This document shows positions 7,788-16,726 of a stretch of 33,362 bases of DNA, one piece after another (position 1 is the first letter of the stretch; every line of letters starts with the position of its first letter). The notes under the pieces were generated by a model that was not told the DNA's origin, did no database searches, and saw nothing but the letters and a program-made list of their open reading frames with translations. The DNA comes from Halalkalibacter hemicellulosilyticusJCM 9152 (GTDB lineage Bacteria > Bacillota > Bacilli > Bacillales > Bacillaceae_D), in assembly GCF_000513115.1 (NCBI RefSeq), contig NZ_BAUU01000039.1:1-33362 (forward strand), read 5' to 3'. The position numbers and the translations under genes are program-made.

Positions 7788-8081
7788 TTGACAATTAATG
7801 AACTGTTTAAAGCTTTATCAGATGAGAATCGAAGAAAGATTTTGGATATTTTACGTAACGGAGATATGACAGCCGGTGAAATAGCTCAACATTTCAATAT
7901 GAGTAAGCCAGGGATATCTCAACATTTAAATGTTCTAAAAAATGCTCAGCTTGTCTTTTCGATTAAAAAAGGTCAATATGTTTACTATTCTTTAAATTCT
8001 ACTATTTTCCAAGATGTGATGAAATGGGTTGTTCAGTTTAGTGATAATCATAAGGGGGAAACCAATAATGAAAATAATTAG
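7788..8081 (+). CDS. ArsR-family transcriptional repressor (SdpR-like)
   Basis: A ~97-residue winged-helix protein of the ArsR/SmtB fold. The start of the fold is FKALSDENRRKILDILRNGDMTAGEIAQHF and the recognition helix is MSKPGISQHLNVLK, followed by the wing KKGQYVYYSL. Both the sequence and the downstream SdpI-like gene resemble B. subtilis SdpR, which represses its own operon until SdpI sequesters it. No metal-binding cysteines are seen, so metal sensing is unlikely. The TTG at 7788 is chosen (10 nt from AAGGAGG); the TTG at 7779 is only 1 nt from it. The stop overlaps the next gene by 14 nt. Confidence 0.85.
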   Translation: MTINELFKALSDENRRKILDILRNGDMTAGEIAQHFNMSKPGISQHLNVLKNAQLVFSIKKGQYVYYSLNSTIFQDVMKWVVQFSDNHKGETNNENN

Positions 8082-8679
8082 TACCATCTTACTCGTACTA
8101 GTTTCTTTTGGAATAAGTTTATATGTGTATGTAAATTCTATTATAATCGATGAAGCAGCTTTTGGGAGTCGCTATGTAATCTTGTTTATATTACCTGGAA
8201 CTCTTTTACTTGTTTTAATACAACTTTTACTAATGCCCAAATTAATAAAAAATCAAACATTTTACTCTCGATATAAGGATGGCTTTGAAAATATATTTTT
8301 GAGTTTAACATTTTTACTCTTTCTTCTTCACGGTGGAATACTTCTTGTAGCTACTGGTGTGGACTTTCAAATACTTAGACTTATCCCAATTATTGTAGGA
8401 GTTGTTCTAGTTACTACTGCTAATACACTACCTCGGTTTATAGTGGATGTTGACCAACAGTCAAAAAATCTTCCTCAAACTATGAACGAGGCATGGAATG
8501 TGATTCTTCGACCATTTTCATTACCTTTATTTATAGGTGGAATCATATTAGTGATGTGTGCATTTCTACCTAGTCAATTTATACTTTTTGGTTTCTTGTC
8601 TGTTTTGGTTGTAACGCTTATTATTTCGTTTACCCACTCTTATAGAGCATACAAATTAAGGATGAATTTTAAAAAATAG
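8068..8679 (+). CDS. SdpI-like six-helix membrane protein
   Basis: A 203-residue membrane protein with about six hydrophobic segments, close in length to B. subtilis SdpI (207 residues). The region VTTANTLPRF...NEAWNVILRPFSLPLF corresponds to the conserved NxLP...RTPW stretch of the SdpI/YhfL family, though it is diverged. In B. subtilis SdpI gives immunity to the SdpC toxin and recruits SdpR to the membrane. Here no sdpABC genes are present, so an orphan immunity or envelope-stress role is inferred. The ATG at 8068 follows AAGGGGGAA and overlaps the repressor gene, indicating translational coupling. Confidence 0.75.
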   Translation: MKIISTILLVLVSFGISLYVYVNSIIIDEAAFGSRYVILFILPGTLLLVLIQLLLMPKLIKNQTFYSRYKDGFENIFLSLTFLLFLLHGGILLVATGVDFQILRLIPIIVGVVLVTTANTLPRFIVDVDQQSKNLPQTMNEAWNVILRPFSLPLFIGGIILVMCAFLPSQFILFGFLSVLVVTLIISFTHSYRAYKLRMNFKK

Positions 8680-8711
8680 GTATAGATGAGCAAAAGCGAA
8701 CGAAATTGATT

Positions 8712-8723
8712 TGTACTAGTACA
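8712..8723. other. 12 bp perfect palindrome
   Basis: TGTACTAGTACA is a perfect palindrome 32 bp past the SdpI-like stop. It may be a protein-binding site, but nothing adjacent shows a promoter it would control. Confidence 0.3.
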
Positions 8724-8879
8724 GTGTCAAGCAACTGACCTTTCGTTTCTATCAAAAGCCAAAACGATTATATTGTAAAGGATAAATGAAAATAGCATTC
8801 ATCAGAAAAATTCATGATGGATGGTTATTTGAGAGTCTCTAACAATGAGGCGCAGGAAAAGATTGTATCTGGGAAGAAA

Positions 8880-9025
8880 TGCATATCAAGCGGACGGGAT
8901 GGGGTGGCCGTCTCCAGCAGGAGGATAGGGCTAGCTGAATTCCACTGGCGTAGCCAGTTAGTTCAGCACCCACTAGCAGGATCGTGCCCCCATTCCGGTT
9001 GCGGTCGGTTTTCCACTTTTAATTG
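8880..9025. ncRNA. GC-rich structured RNA candidate
   Basis: Bases 8891-9010 are about 62% G+C by direct count, in sharp contrast with the AT-rich surroundings. They fold into nested stems: outer GGGATGGGG (8896-8904) with CCCCATTCC (8988-8996); inner GCTAG (8930) with CTAGC (8973); CTGAA (8935) with TTCAG (8962); and the tip ACTGGC-gta-GCCAGT (8944-8958). A competing hairpin GACGG/CCGTC (8893-8912) shares two bases with the outer stem. It lies between the convergent sdpI-like and etfA genes. A 71-codon ORF across it lacks a ribosome site and protein character. It matches no RNA family I recognise, and strand is undetermined. Confidence 0.5.
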
Positions 9026-9062
9026 GTAAGGGTGATTACATATTTTCGGTTTTCATTTGGTT

Positions 9063-10040
9063 TCACGCCTCTTCTTTCATTACCTTTCTAAACTCTTCCG
9101 TTAATAGCGGTACTATCTCGAATAAATCACCGACAATTCCGTAATCAGCTATTGAAAAAATCGGCGCATCAGGGTCTTTATTGATAGCGACAATAATCCG
9201 TGATTGACTCATTCCAGCAACATGCTGGATGGCACCACTAATCCCACAGGCGATGTATAGGTCAGGTGTGACAACTTTTCCTGTTTGCCCTATTTGTAAT
9301 GAGTAGTCGCAATAGTTTGCATCACAGGCTCCACGAGATGCACCAACAGCACCATTTAAAACGTCGGCTAATTGTTCAAGTGGTTTAAAACCTTCAGCAC
9401 TTTTAACTCCTCGACCGCCGGCAATGACGATTTTTGCTTCGGCCAAGTCAATCTTTCCAGTTGTTTTTTGGACAATGTCTATAATTGTAGATTGTAAAGA
9501 GGGAGGCTTTTTAAATGATATATTCTTTACTTGAGCAACGTTACCCTTCAAAGTACTTGCTGATACATTGTTTGGTCGAATCGTTAAAACCCACGGTGAC
9601 TGGTGGAATATTTTTTTTTCAAATGCTTTACCAGCATAAATGGGACGTGTAATGACAATATGTTCTTCAACACATTCAATTGAAGTAGCATCAGAGATGA
9701 GCCCAGCATCTAGTGTTGCAGCGAGCATCGGTGCAAGATCACGCCCGATTGCTGTATGTCCACAGATGATACCGGTTGGCTGGCATTCTTCGAGGACCTC
9801 ACCCAAAGCATGAGCATAAGCCTCAGGAATATAATGAGATAAGGATTGATCATCAATTGTGAAAATCGTATCAAGTTCATAGTTCGACAAGGTTTCGACG
9901 ACTGTCTCAAGCTTGTGCCCAATGGCGACAACGTTAATGGAGCTAGCATCGACGATTTGTGCCGCTGTAATCGCTTCAAAAGTCACTTGGCGGACCTCGC
10001 CATTTCGGTGTTCCGCAATAATAAGAATCGTTTGGCTCAC
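9063..10040 (-). CDS. etfA: Electron transfer flavoprotein, alpha subunit
   Basis: EtfA binds FAD and, with EtfB, carries electrons from acyl-CoA dehydrogenase to the respiratory chain. The 325-residue product matches the usual size. The C-terminal FAD-binding domain is clear (GGRGVKSAEGFKPLEQL near 215, then VGASRGACDAN, QIGQTGKVVTPDLYIACGIS and IQHVAGM). The GTG at 10040 is chosen because AAAGGGGG precedes it; a longer reading to 10085 would run into etfB. It follows etfB by 13 nt in a two-gene operon divergent from fadF. Confidence 0.95.
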   Translation of the reverse strand: MSQTILIIAEHRNGEVRQVTFEAITAAQIVDASSINVVAIGHKLETVVETLSNYELDTIFTIDDQSLSHYIPEAYAHALGEVLEECQPTGIICGHTAIGRDLAPMLAATLDAGLISDATSIECVEEHIVITRPIYAGKAFEKKIFHQSPWVLTIRPNNVSASTLKGNVAQVKNISFKKPPSLQSTIIDIVQKTTGKIDLAEAKIVIAGGRGVKSAEGFKPLEQLADVLNGAVGASRGACDANYCDYSLQIGQTGKVVTPDLYIACGISGAIQHVAGMSQSRIIVAINKDPDAPIFSIADYGIVGDLFEIVPLLTEEFRKVMKEEA

Positions 10041-10053
10041 AATTATACCCCCT

Positions 10054-10818
10054 TTACAAACGGATTTGATCTTGTAGCTTAGCAATCAAAGATTTGACCT
10101 GATCAGGTGGAGCTCCATTTAGACGTTCGCCAGCTACTTTTTTCGGTGGTGAGAAGACAGTCTGTTGTGTTGTTTTGGCAATTAAGTCGTCAGAAGATAA
10201 GTGAAGATCATCAATTAGGAGCTCTCTTAAAGGCTTGCGCTTTGCTTTCATAATTCCAGGCAAGTTAGGGTAGCGGGGCTCGTTTAATCCTTGTTGAGCG
10301 GTGAATAAAGCTGGTAACGTGACGTTAATCGTTTCGAGGTCCCCTTCAGCGTCTCGTGTGACTTGTGCTGAACCTTCATGTATTGAAAGTGAGGTAATCG
10401 AGTTGACATGAGGGAGATTGAGTGCGTGAGCAAGACGAATAGCCACTTGACCACCACCATTATCAATCGAAAAGTAGCCTCCAAGTATTAGGTCAATTTC
10501 CTTGTCTCGAAAAAAGGCTGACAGCACTTTCGCTATGCAGCTTTCATCTTCTGGTATATTGTCATTTAAAAGATGAATGGCTTCATCAGCACCCATCGCT
10601 AGAGCTGTTCGTAATGCTTCACTTGATCGCTTTGGGCCAACGGAAAGCACCGATACGTTTCCGCCATGCTCATCTCGTTGGCGAATCGCTTCCTCGACGG
10701 CGTATTCATCATATGGGTTGATGACAAATTGAGCATCGTCCTCTGAAACCCTTCCGTTTTCAATGAAGATTTTCTCCTCAGTATCAAACGTTTGCTTCAA
10801 TAACACAAAAATATTCAT
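10054..10818 (-). CDS. etfB: Electron transfer flavoprotein, beta subunit
   Basis: EtfB is the AMP-binding partner of EtfA. The 254-residue protein shows the family N-terminus NIFVLLKQTFDTEEKI, the NPYDEYAVEEAIR block near residue 37 and SVGPKRSSEALRTALAMGAD near 65, followed by the LGGYFSIDNGGGQVA segment. The ATG at 10818 is chosen over a GTG at 10827 because GAGGAG lies 8 nt upstream of it. It is first in the etfBA operon and shares a 181 bp control region with fadF. Confidence 0.95.
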   Translation of the reverse strand: MNIFVLLKQTFDTEEKIFIENGRVSEDDAQFVINPYDEYAVEEAIRQRDEHGGNVSVLSVGPKRSSEALRTALAMGADEAIHLLNDNIPEDESCIAKVLSAFFRDKEIDLILGGYFSIDNGGGQVAIRLAHALNLPHVNSITSLSIHEGSAQVTRDAEGDLETINVTLPALFTAQQGLNEPRYPNLPGIMKAKRKPLRELLIDDLHLSSDDLIAKTTQQTVFSPPKKVAGERLNGAPPDQVKSLIAKLQDQIRL

Positions 10819-10844
10819 GCTCGACACTCCTCTCCTTCTTAACT

Positions 10845-10874
10845 TCTATACATCTATGTTGCTTGCCTATGCAA
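10845..10874 (-). promoter_or_regulatory. Possible etfBA promoter
   Basis: On the minus strand TTGCAT (10874-10869), 18 bp, TATAGA (10850-10845). The overlapping sequence 10858-10880 is an imperfect palindrome (ATGTT...AACAT). Confidence 0.4.
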
Positions 10875-10904
10875 ACATGCTTACTTTTAGAAGAATGATG
10901 TAAA

Positions 10905-10945
10905 TTGACTAGAACAGCTTGTTTCCTATGAATATCTTCTATTCA
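10905..10945 (+). promoter_or_regulatory. fad operon promoter with FadR-like operator
   Basis: TTGACT (10905-10910), 16 bp, TATGAA (10927-10932) forms a plausible promoter. Overlapping its -10 box is TGAATATCTTCTATTCA (10929-10945), an inverted repeat with TGAAT/ATTCA half-sites. B. subtilis FadR recognises palindromes of the type TGAATGANTANTCATTCA, so this fits a fatty-acyl-CoA-relieved repressor site at a position that would block transcription. The central spacing is one base shorter than that consensus, and no fadR gene is in the window. Confidence 0.6.
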
Positions 10946-10999
10946 TCGACAATATAAGTGTACAGACAGAGAGTTTGTAGTATTGGAGGGGGGAGAGGG

Positions 11000-13156
11000 A
11001 TGGCTCAATGGCTGCAGTTGCTGGCGTTTCTAACTGTATGCGTTTGCAGCTTTTATTTGTTCGTAAAGGTTGTCTATCATCGTTACCTCTATATGAAGCT
11101 TGGCAGGAAAACAGAGCTGAAGGCGGATTTATCGAAACGAATTCGTGTGTTTGGTAAGGAAGTGTTTGGGCAAACAAAGCTACTGAAGGATCGAAAGAGT
11201 GGCTGGATGCATCTGTTGATCTTTTATGGTTTTATCATTTTGCAGTTAGGGGCACTCGATCTTATCATAAAGGGGTTTGGTGTTGAGAAGCTGCCAATAC
11301 CTGGATATGATGTCTTTGTTCTTGTCCAAGAAATGACGGTATTACTCGTATTACTGGCAGTTGGTTATGCAGCATACCGACGCTACGTTGAGAAGCTACC
11401 ACGATTAAAGCGAGGAAAAAAGCCTAGTATCGTCATTTATTTTATTGTCTCATTAATGATCTCTGTCTATTTAACGTTAACCTTCGAGCGTGTGATGCAT
11501 GATCTAGCTTTTTCAGCTTATGCTCCAATTTCTTCATTTTTGGCACTTCCGTTTAATAGTCTTCACTCTACAGTTGCTTCGGGTTTATTTTTTGTTAGCT
11601 GGTGGCTCCATTTACTGATTTTATTAGCTTTTCTCATCTATGTCCCACAATCAAAGCATTTTCATTTGTTAACAGCTCCAGTGAATATTTTTCTGAAAAG
11701 AACTGAGCCTGTCGGAAAATTGAGTAAATTAGATCTTGAAGATGAGAACGCAGAATCGTTTGGAGTCAGCCAAGTGGAGGATTTCTCGCAAAAACAGCTG
11801 CTTGATTTTTATGCTTGTGTGGAGTGTGGTCGCTGTACGAATGTTTGTCCCGCTACAAACACAGGAAAGCTCTTGTCTCCGATGCATCTTATTACGAAAA
11901 TGCGTGATCATTTAACGGAAAAAGGTGCAGCTGTTACTTCCAAGACAGCATGGGTGCCGGCATCATTATTTCAAAGTGAGACTCATTCATTTCAAAAAGT
12001 GAGTGGAGACGTGCTCCATGATCATAACCAAGTTGGAACATTAATTGAGGCAACGATGGATATGCAGCAGCAAAGCTGGAGCGCAACTGATCAAGATCCT
12101 CAATCTGTTCGGTTAATCGGTGATGTCATGACAGAGGAAGAAATATGGGCGTGTACGACATGCCGAAATTGTGAGGATCAATGCCCCGTTGATAATGAAC
12201 ATGTTGATAAAATTGTTGATCTACGACGTCATTTGATGTTGATGGAAGGAAAGGTTCCTTTTGAAGGTCAACGAGCGCTGCAAAATATTGAACGACAAGG
12301 AAACCCGTGGGGGTTAAATCGTCGCGATCGGGCAAATTGGCTCTATGACTTAGACGGTATTCACATTCCGACTGTAAAGGAAAATCCACATTTCGATATT
12401 CTGTATTTTGTAGGCTCGATGGGATCTTATGACACTCGTAGTATAGCTGTTTCAAAAGCGTTTGCACGTTTACTCGATCATGCAAGAGTAAATGTTGCGA
12501 TTTTAGGAAACGAAGAAAAAAACTCAGGAGATACGCCGAGACGAATGGGAAATGAATTTCTTTTTCAAGAGCTTTGTCAGGAAAATATCGCTACCTTCCA
12601 AAAATATCATGTGAAAACGATTGTAACGACATGTCCACATACGTATCATACATTAAAAAATGAATATCCTGACTTTGGCTTAAAAGAGGTGGATGTTCTT
12701 CATCATACTGAGTTATTAGAAAAGTTAGTAAGAGAAGGTAAGCTAATACCAACATATAAGGTGGACGAACGAATTACGTATCATGATTCTTGTTATTTAG
12801 GTAGATATAATGCTGTTTACGAGCAACCAAGAAACGTATTAAGGTCCATTGAAGGTGTAGAACTAATTGAGATGGAAAGACATCATGACAATGCGATGTG
12901 CTGCGGTGCAGGAGGAGGAATGATGTGGATGGAAGAGACGGTCGGAAAGCGGGTGAACGTTGCCAGAACGGAGCAGGTACTTGAAGTGAATCCGACTGTC
13001 GTGAGTAGTGCATGTCCATATTGCTTAACGATGATTGAGGATGGAACGAAGCAAAAGGAAGTGGAAGAGAAAGTGAAAGCTCGTGATATTGCTGAAATTT
13101 TGGAGCTTGCCGTGTTCGGTGAGGGGAGGGGAACAAATGGAAAGAGTCATTCGTAA
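11000..13156 (+). CDS. fadF: Membrane Fe-S oxidoreductase of beta-oxidation
   Basis: FadF (B. subtilis YwjF type, related to heterodisulfide reductase HdrDE) probably passes electrons from ETF to the quinone pool. The 718-residue protein has an N-terminal membrane domain with about five helices (1-230). Two [4Fe-4S] motifs follow, CVECGRCTNVCP near 272 and CTTCRNCEDQCP near 384, then two CCG-type domains (HDSCYLGRY near 594, MCCGAGGGMMW near 633). The ATG at 11000 follows GGAGGGGGGAG; a GTG 42 bp upstream has no ribosome site. Its end overlaps fadN by 20 nt, showing an operon. Confidence 0.92.
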   Translation: MAQWLQLLAFLTVCVCSFYLFVKVVYHRYLYMKLGRKTELKADLSKRIRVFGKEVFGQTKLLKDRKSGWMHLLIFYGFIILQLGALDLIIKGFGVEKLPIPGYDVFVLVQEMTVLLVLLAVGYAAYRRYVEKLPRLKRGKKPSIVIYFIVSLMISVYLTLTFERVMHDLAFSAYAPISSFLALPFNSLHSTVASGLFFVSWWLHLLILLAFLIYVPQSKHFHLLTAPVNIFLKRTEPVGKLSKLDLEDENAESFGVSQVEDFSQKQLLDFYACVECGRCTNVCPATNTGKLLSPMHLITKMRDHLTEKGAAVTSKTAWVPASLFQSETHSFQKVSGDVLHDHNQVGTLIEATMDMQQQSWSATDQDPQSVRLIGDVMTEEEIWACTTCRNCEDQCPVDNEHVDKIVDLRRHLMLMEGKVPFEGQRALQNIERQGNPWGLNRRDRANWLYDLDGIHIPTVKENPHFDILYFVGSMGSYDTRSIAVSKAFARLLDHARVNVAILGNEEKNSGDTPRRMGNEFLFQELCQENIATFQKYHVKTIVTTCPHTYHTLKNEYPDFGLKEVDVLHHTELLEKLVREGKLIPTYKVDERITYHDSCYLGRYNAVYEQPRNVLRSIEGVELIEMERHHDNAMCCGAGGGMMWMEETVGKRVNVARTEQVLEVNPTVVSSACPYCLTMIEDGTKQKEVEEKVKARDIAEILELAVFGEGRGTNGKSHS

Positions 13157-15514
13157 AGTGGCTGTCATTGGCTCAGGTGTGATGGGAGCTAGTATTGCTG
13201 CTCATTTAGCGAATGTTGGTATTTCAAGTTTGTTACTTGATGTTTGCCCGAAGGAGTTGACGGAACAAGAACGTCAAAAAGGTTGGTCACTTGAAGACAA
13301 AGAAGTTCGAAATCGTCTTGCTAAGCAAGCAATTGAACGATTAAAGAAAACGAAACCAGCTCCACTATACACTAACGATTTTGTAAATAGAATTAGACCT
13401 GGAAATATTGATGATGACCTTGAGAAAGTGAAAGAAGTTGATTGGGTCATCGAGGTGATTGTAGAGAACGTGCAGGTGAAACAACAGTTTTTTGAACGGT
13501 TAGAGCAGGCTTGGCAAGAGGGAACGATTGTTAGCTCAAATACATCAGGTGTGTCAATAAATGAAATGATCAAAGAAAGAAGTATTTCTTTTCAATCACA
13601 TTTTATAGGGACGCACTTTTTTAACCCTCCAAGGTATATGAAGCTGTTGGAAATTATTCCTGGTGAGCATACGAAGCAAGAGATTGTGAAGAAAATGGTT
13701 CAATTTGGAGAAAATCAACTTGGAAAAGGAGTCGTTATCGCTAAGGATACACCGAACTTTATTGCTAATCGGATTGGGACATACGGTTTGTTAGTGACGC
13801 TTCAAGAGATGAACGAGTATGAGTTATCGATTGAAGAGGTCGATGCAGTGACAGGACCGGCCATGGGACGGCCGAAGAGTGCAACGTTTAGGACGTTAGA
13901 TTTAGTCGGAATTGATACGTTTACCCAAGTTGCAAACAATGTTTATGAAAAGGTCGAAGATGAAGCTGAGAAGAGCGTATTTGCACCTTCAAAGCTGCTA
14001 TTGAAATTAGTAGAAAAAGGTTGGATAGGTGAAAAAGCAGGGAAGGGCTTTTACGAAAAAGTAAGGACTGGAAGCGGCAAGGAAATAAGAGCGTTGAATG
14101 TTCATACATTAACGTACGAAAAAAGAAAACAAGTAGACGGAGCATCATTGGAAGCAGCAAAGCTTGCTAAGGGCGCAGGACAACGATTACGAGCATTACT
14201 TGCAGCGAATGATCAATATTCAGCTTTTGCTTGGACAGTTCTTAAGAAAGTACTGCTCTACTCAGCAGAGAAGATAGGGGAGATTGCTGATTCAATTGTT
14301 GAAATTGATCAGGCGATGAAGTGGGGCTTTAATTGGCAGCTTGGACCATTTGAAACGTGGGATGTCCTTGGCGTAGAAAAAACAGTTGCAAGAATGAAGC
14401 GAGAAGGGGAGGTCATACCGAATTGGGTAAATGAATGGCTAGCTGCTGGACATACGTCTTTCTATAAAGAAGAGGGGCAACATGGCTATTTTGTGAAAGA
14501 TGGTGGGTGGCAAAAGAGGAAGGTACATGATAAGAAAATCTCGCTACATCCATTAAAGAAAAAACACACAATAACAAGTAATCAAGGAGCTAGCTTAATT
14601 GATCTTCATGATGGAGTCGCTTGTCTAGAGTTTCATTCACCGAATAATGCGATCGGTGCGGATATATTACAAATGATTGAGAAGTCTGTTGAATTAGTAG
14701 AACGTGATTATATAGGGCTTGTATTGGCGAATGAAGGAAGGCATTTCTGTGTCGGTGCTAATTTAATGATGCTTCTAATGGAAGCTCAAGATGAAGAGTG
14801 GGATGAGGTTGAGCATATTATCCACATATTCCAGCAGACGATGCAAAAGTTAAAGCACTGTGTAAAGCCTGTTGTTGCAGCTCCGCATCAAATGACGTTA
14901 GGTGGTGGAGTGGAGGTTTGTTTACCTGCTGATCAAATTGTTGCGCATGCTGAGACGTATCTTGGATTAGTAGAGGTCGGTGTTGGTTTAATTCCTGCAG
15001 GTGGAGGCTGTAAGGAATATATACGTCGAATGAATACGGAGATCGATGTTCAGCCTGCTTTGAATGAGTTATTTCAAACGATTGGAATGGCGAAAGTGTC
15101 CACTAGTGCTGATGATGCTAAAAGATTAGGTATTTACGTCAAAATGATCGAGTGATTATACATGAGGATCAACGAATCTACGAAGCGAAACAGACTGTAT
15201 TACAGCTCGCTAGAAACGGATATCAACCTCAAGAGGAACAGATGATCCGTGTCGCTGGAAGAGAAGGAGCTGCCATTATGAAGCTCGGAGCAAGACAAAT
15301 GATGCTAGCAAAGGCAATAAGTGAGCATGATCATTTAATTGCTAGCAAGCTTGCTTATGTATTAGCTGGAGGGGATGTGAGAGCTGGTACATTGGTGAGC
15401 GAGCAATATATGCTCGACTTGGAGAGAGAAGCATTTTTAAGTTTATGTGGCGAACCGAAGACACAAGCGAGAATGGAGCACATGCTAATGAAAGGGAAGC
15501 CATTACGTAATTAG
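13137..15514 (+). pseudogene. fadN: 3-hydroxyacyl-CoA dehydrogenase/enoyl-CoA hydratase, frameshifted
   Basis: FadN hydrates 2-enoyl-CoA and oxidises the 3-hydroxyacyl-CoA. The N-terminal half is the dehydrogenase (Rossmann VAVIGSGVMGASIAAHL, then GTHFFNPPRYMKLLEIIPG). The C-terminal half is a crotonase domain (GLVEVGVGLIPAGGGCKEY). The first frame stops at 15155 after 672 residues. The remainder, ending HMLMKGKPLRN, continues in the -1 frame from about 15132 to 15514. Restoring one T after the GGT at 15129-15131 gives AKRLGYLRQNDRVIIHEDQR and a 792-residue protein, against 789 in B. subtilis. The second piece has no ribosome site, although GTGA overlaps the stop. The indel is either a true mutation or a sequence error. 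Confidence 0.88.
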
Positions 15515-15529
15515 AAAGGGGTGAAGAAG

Positions 15530-16726
15530 ATGAAGGAGGCTGTTATCGTATCAATTGCACGAACCCCAGTTGGAAAAGCCAAAAAAGGAGCATTTGCTGA
15601 AACGAGGATTGAGGATTTAGGAAAGGTTGTGCTACAAGAGGTTATTCGTCGGGCACCGGGAGTGATGAATGAGGATATAGATGATGTCATTATCGGTTGT
15701 GCAATGCCAGAAGGGGAACAAGGATTGAATATGGCACGAACGATTACTTTATATGCTGGTTTTCCTGTTTCAGTTCCTGCAATAACGATTAACCGTTTTT
15801 GTTCATCCGGGTTACAGTCGATTGCCCTTGCTGCAGATCGTATTCATGCAGGTGGAGCAGAGACGATTATTGCTGGAGGGATGGAAAGTATGAGTCATGT
15901 GCCGATGACTGGCTTTCATTTTTCTCCCCATCCAGTAATGGTTGATGAGATGCCCAATATATATATGGGAATGGGGATGACAGCGGAAGAGGTGGCTGAA
16001 CGTTTCCATGTTAGCAGAGAAGAGCAAGACCAATTTGCGGTAAAAAGTCATCAAAAAGCGGCAAGAGCTTTAGCGGAGGGGAAATTTACTGATGAGATCG
16101 TTCCTGTAGAGACGGTTCGAACGCAATTTGTCGATCATCATTTGCGTAAATGGAAGGTAGAGGTTAAGCAGGATGAAGGTGTGAGATCAGAAACGACTGT
16201 GGAATTGTTGAGAAAGCTTAAGCCAGCGTTTAAACAAGGAGGAACGGTCACAGCAGGAAATGCTTCACAAATGAGTGATGGAGCAGCTGCTTCTATCGTT
16301 ATGAGTAAGGAAAAGGCTAAAGCACTTGGATTAAAGCCGCTAGCGACGTTTCGGTCTTTTGCATTAGCGGGTGTGGAACCAGACATTATGGGGGTAGGGC
16401 CTGTAAAGGCGATTCCTAAGGCGTTAGAAATGGCTCAACTTAGTATTGAAGATGTTGATTTATTTGAAATTAATGAAGCCTTTGCCTCTCAATGCTTGCA
16501 TATCATCCGTGAGCTCCAGCTTGATGAAGATAAGGTTAATGTGAACGGTGGGGCCATTGCCCTTGGGCACCCGTTAGGCTGTACAGGGACGAAGTTAACG
16601 GCCACCTTGATTTACGAGTTAAAGAGACGAGGGGGAGGAATTGGTGTTGTTTCAATGTGTATCGGAGGAGGTATGGGTGCTGCTGCTGTGATTGAAGTGA
16701 ATGGAGAGAGGGGGAGAGAAAGATGA
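15530..16726 (+). CDS. fadA: Acetyl-CoA acyltransferase (3-ketoacyl-CoA thiolase)
   Basis: FadA cleaves 3-ketoacyl-CoA with CoA, the last step of each beta-oxidation turn. The 398-residue protein has the nucleophilic cysteine in INRFCSSGLQSIALAADRI (near residue 90), the active-site histidine in NEAFASQ and GGAIALGHPLGCTG, and the second cysteine in VVSMCIGGGMGAA. The ATG at 15530 lies 8 nt from AAAGGGG and is preferred over a GTG at 15521. It follows fadN by 15 nt and overlaps fadE by 4 nt, so all are co-transcribed. Confidence 0.96.
   Translation: MKEAVIVSIARTPVGKAKKGAFAETRIEDLGKVVLQEVIRRAPGVMNEDIDDVIIGCAMPEGEQGLNMARTITLYAGFPVSVPAITINRFCSSGLQSIALAADRIHAGGAETIIAGGMESMSHVPMTGFHFSPHPVMVDEMPNIYMGMGMTAEEVAERFHVSREEQDQFAVKSHQKAARALAEGKFTDEIVPVETVRTQFVDHHLRKWKVEVKQDEGVRSETTVELLRKLKPAFKQGGTVTAGNASQMSDGAAASIVMSKEKAKALGLKPLATFRSFALAGVEPDIMGVGPVKAIPKALEMAQLSIEDVDLFEINEAFASQCLHIIRELQLDEDKVNVNGGAIALGHPLGCTGTKLTATLIYELKRRGGGIGVVSMCIGGGMGAAAVIEVNGERGRER

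Noticed and set aside
8800-8820. CTGATGA on the minus strand as a hammerhead ribozyme core
   Set aside because: No GAAA partner or three-way helices could be drawn around it.
8814-9029. 71-codon plus-strand ORF
   Set aside because: It has no ribosome site, lies on the GC-rich palindromic segment, and its composition (many Ser, Arg, Gly, Cys without hydrophobic pattern) is typical of translated structured RNA.
12774-13136. Long antisense ORF within fadF (120 codons), and similar antisense ORFs in the antiporter, rarA and chrA genes
   Set aside because: They lie opposite strongly conserved genes, show no family features and have no ribosome sites. They are shadows of codon use.
15152-15514. 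Separate 120-codon gene after fadN
   Set aside because: Its sequence is the C-terminal end of FadN in the -1 frame and it lacks a ribosome site, so it is treated as part of the broken fadN.
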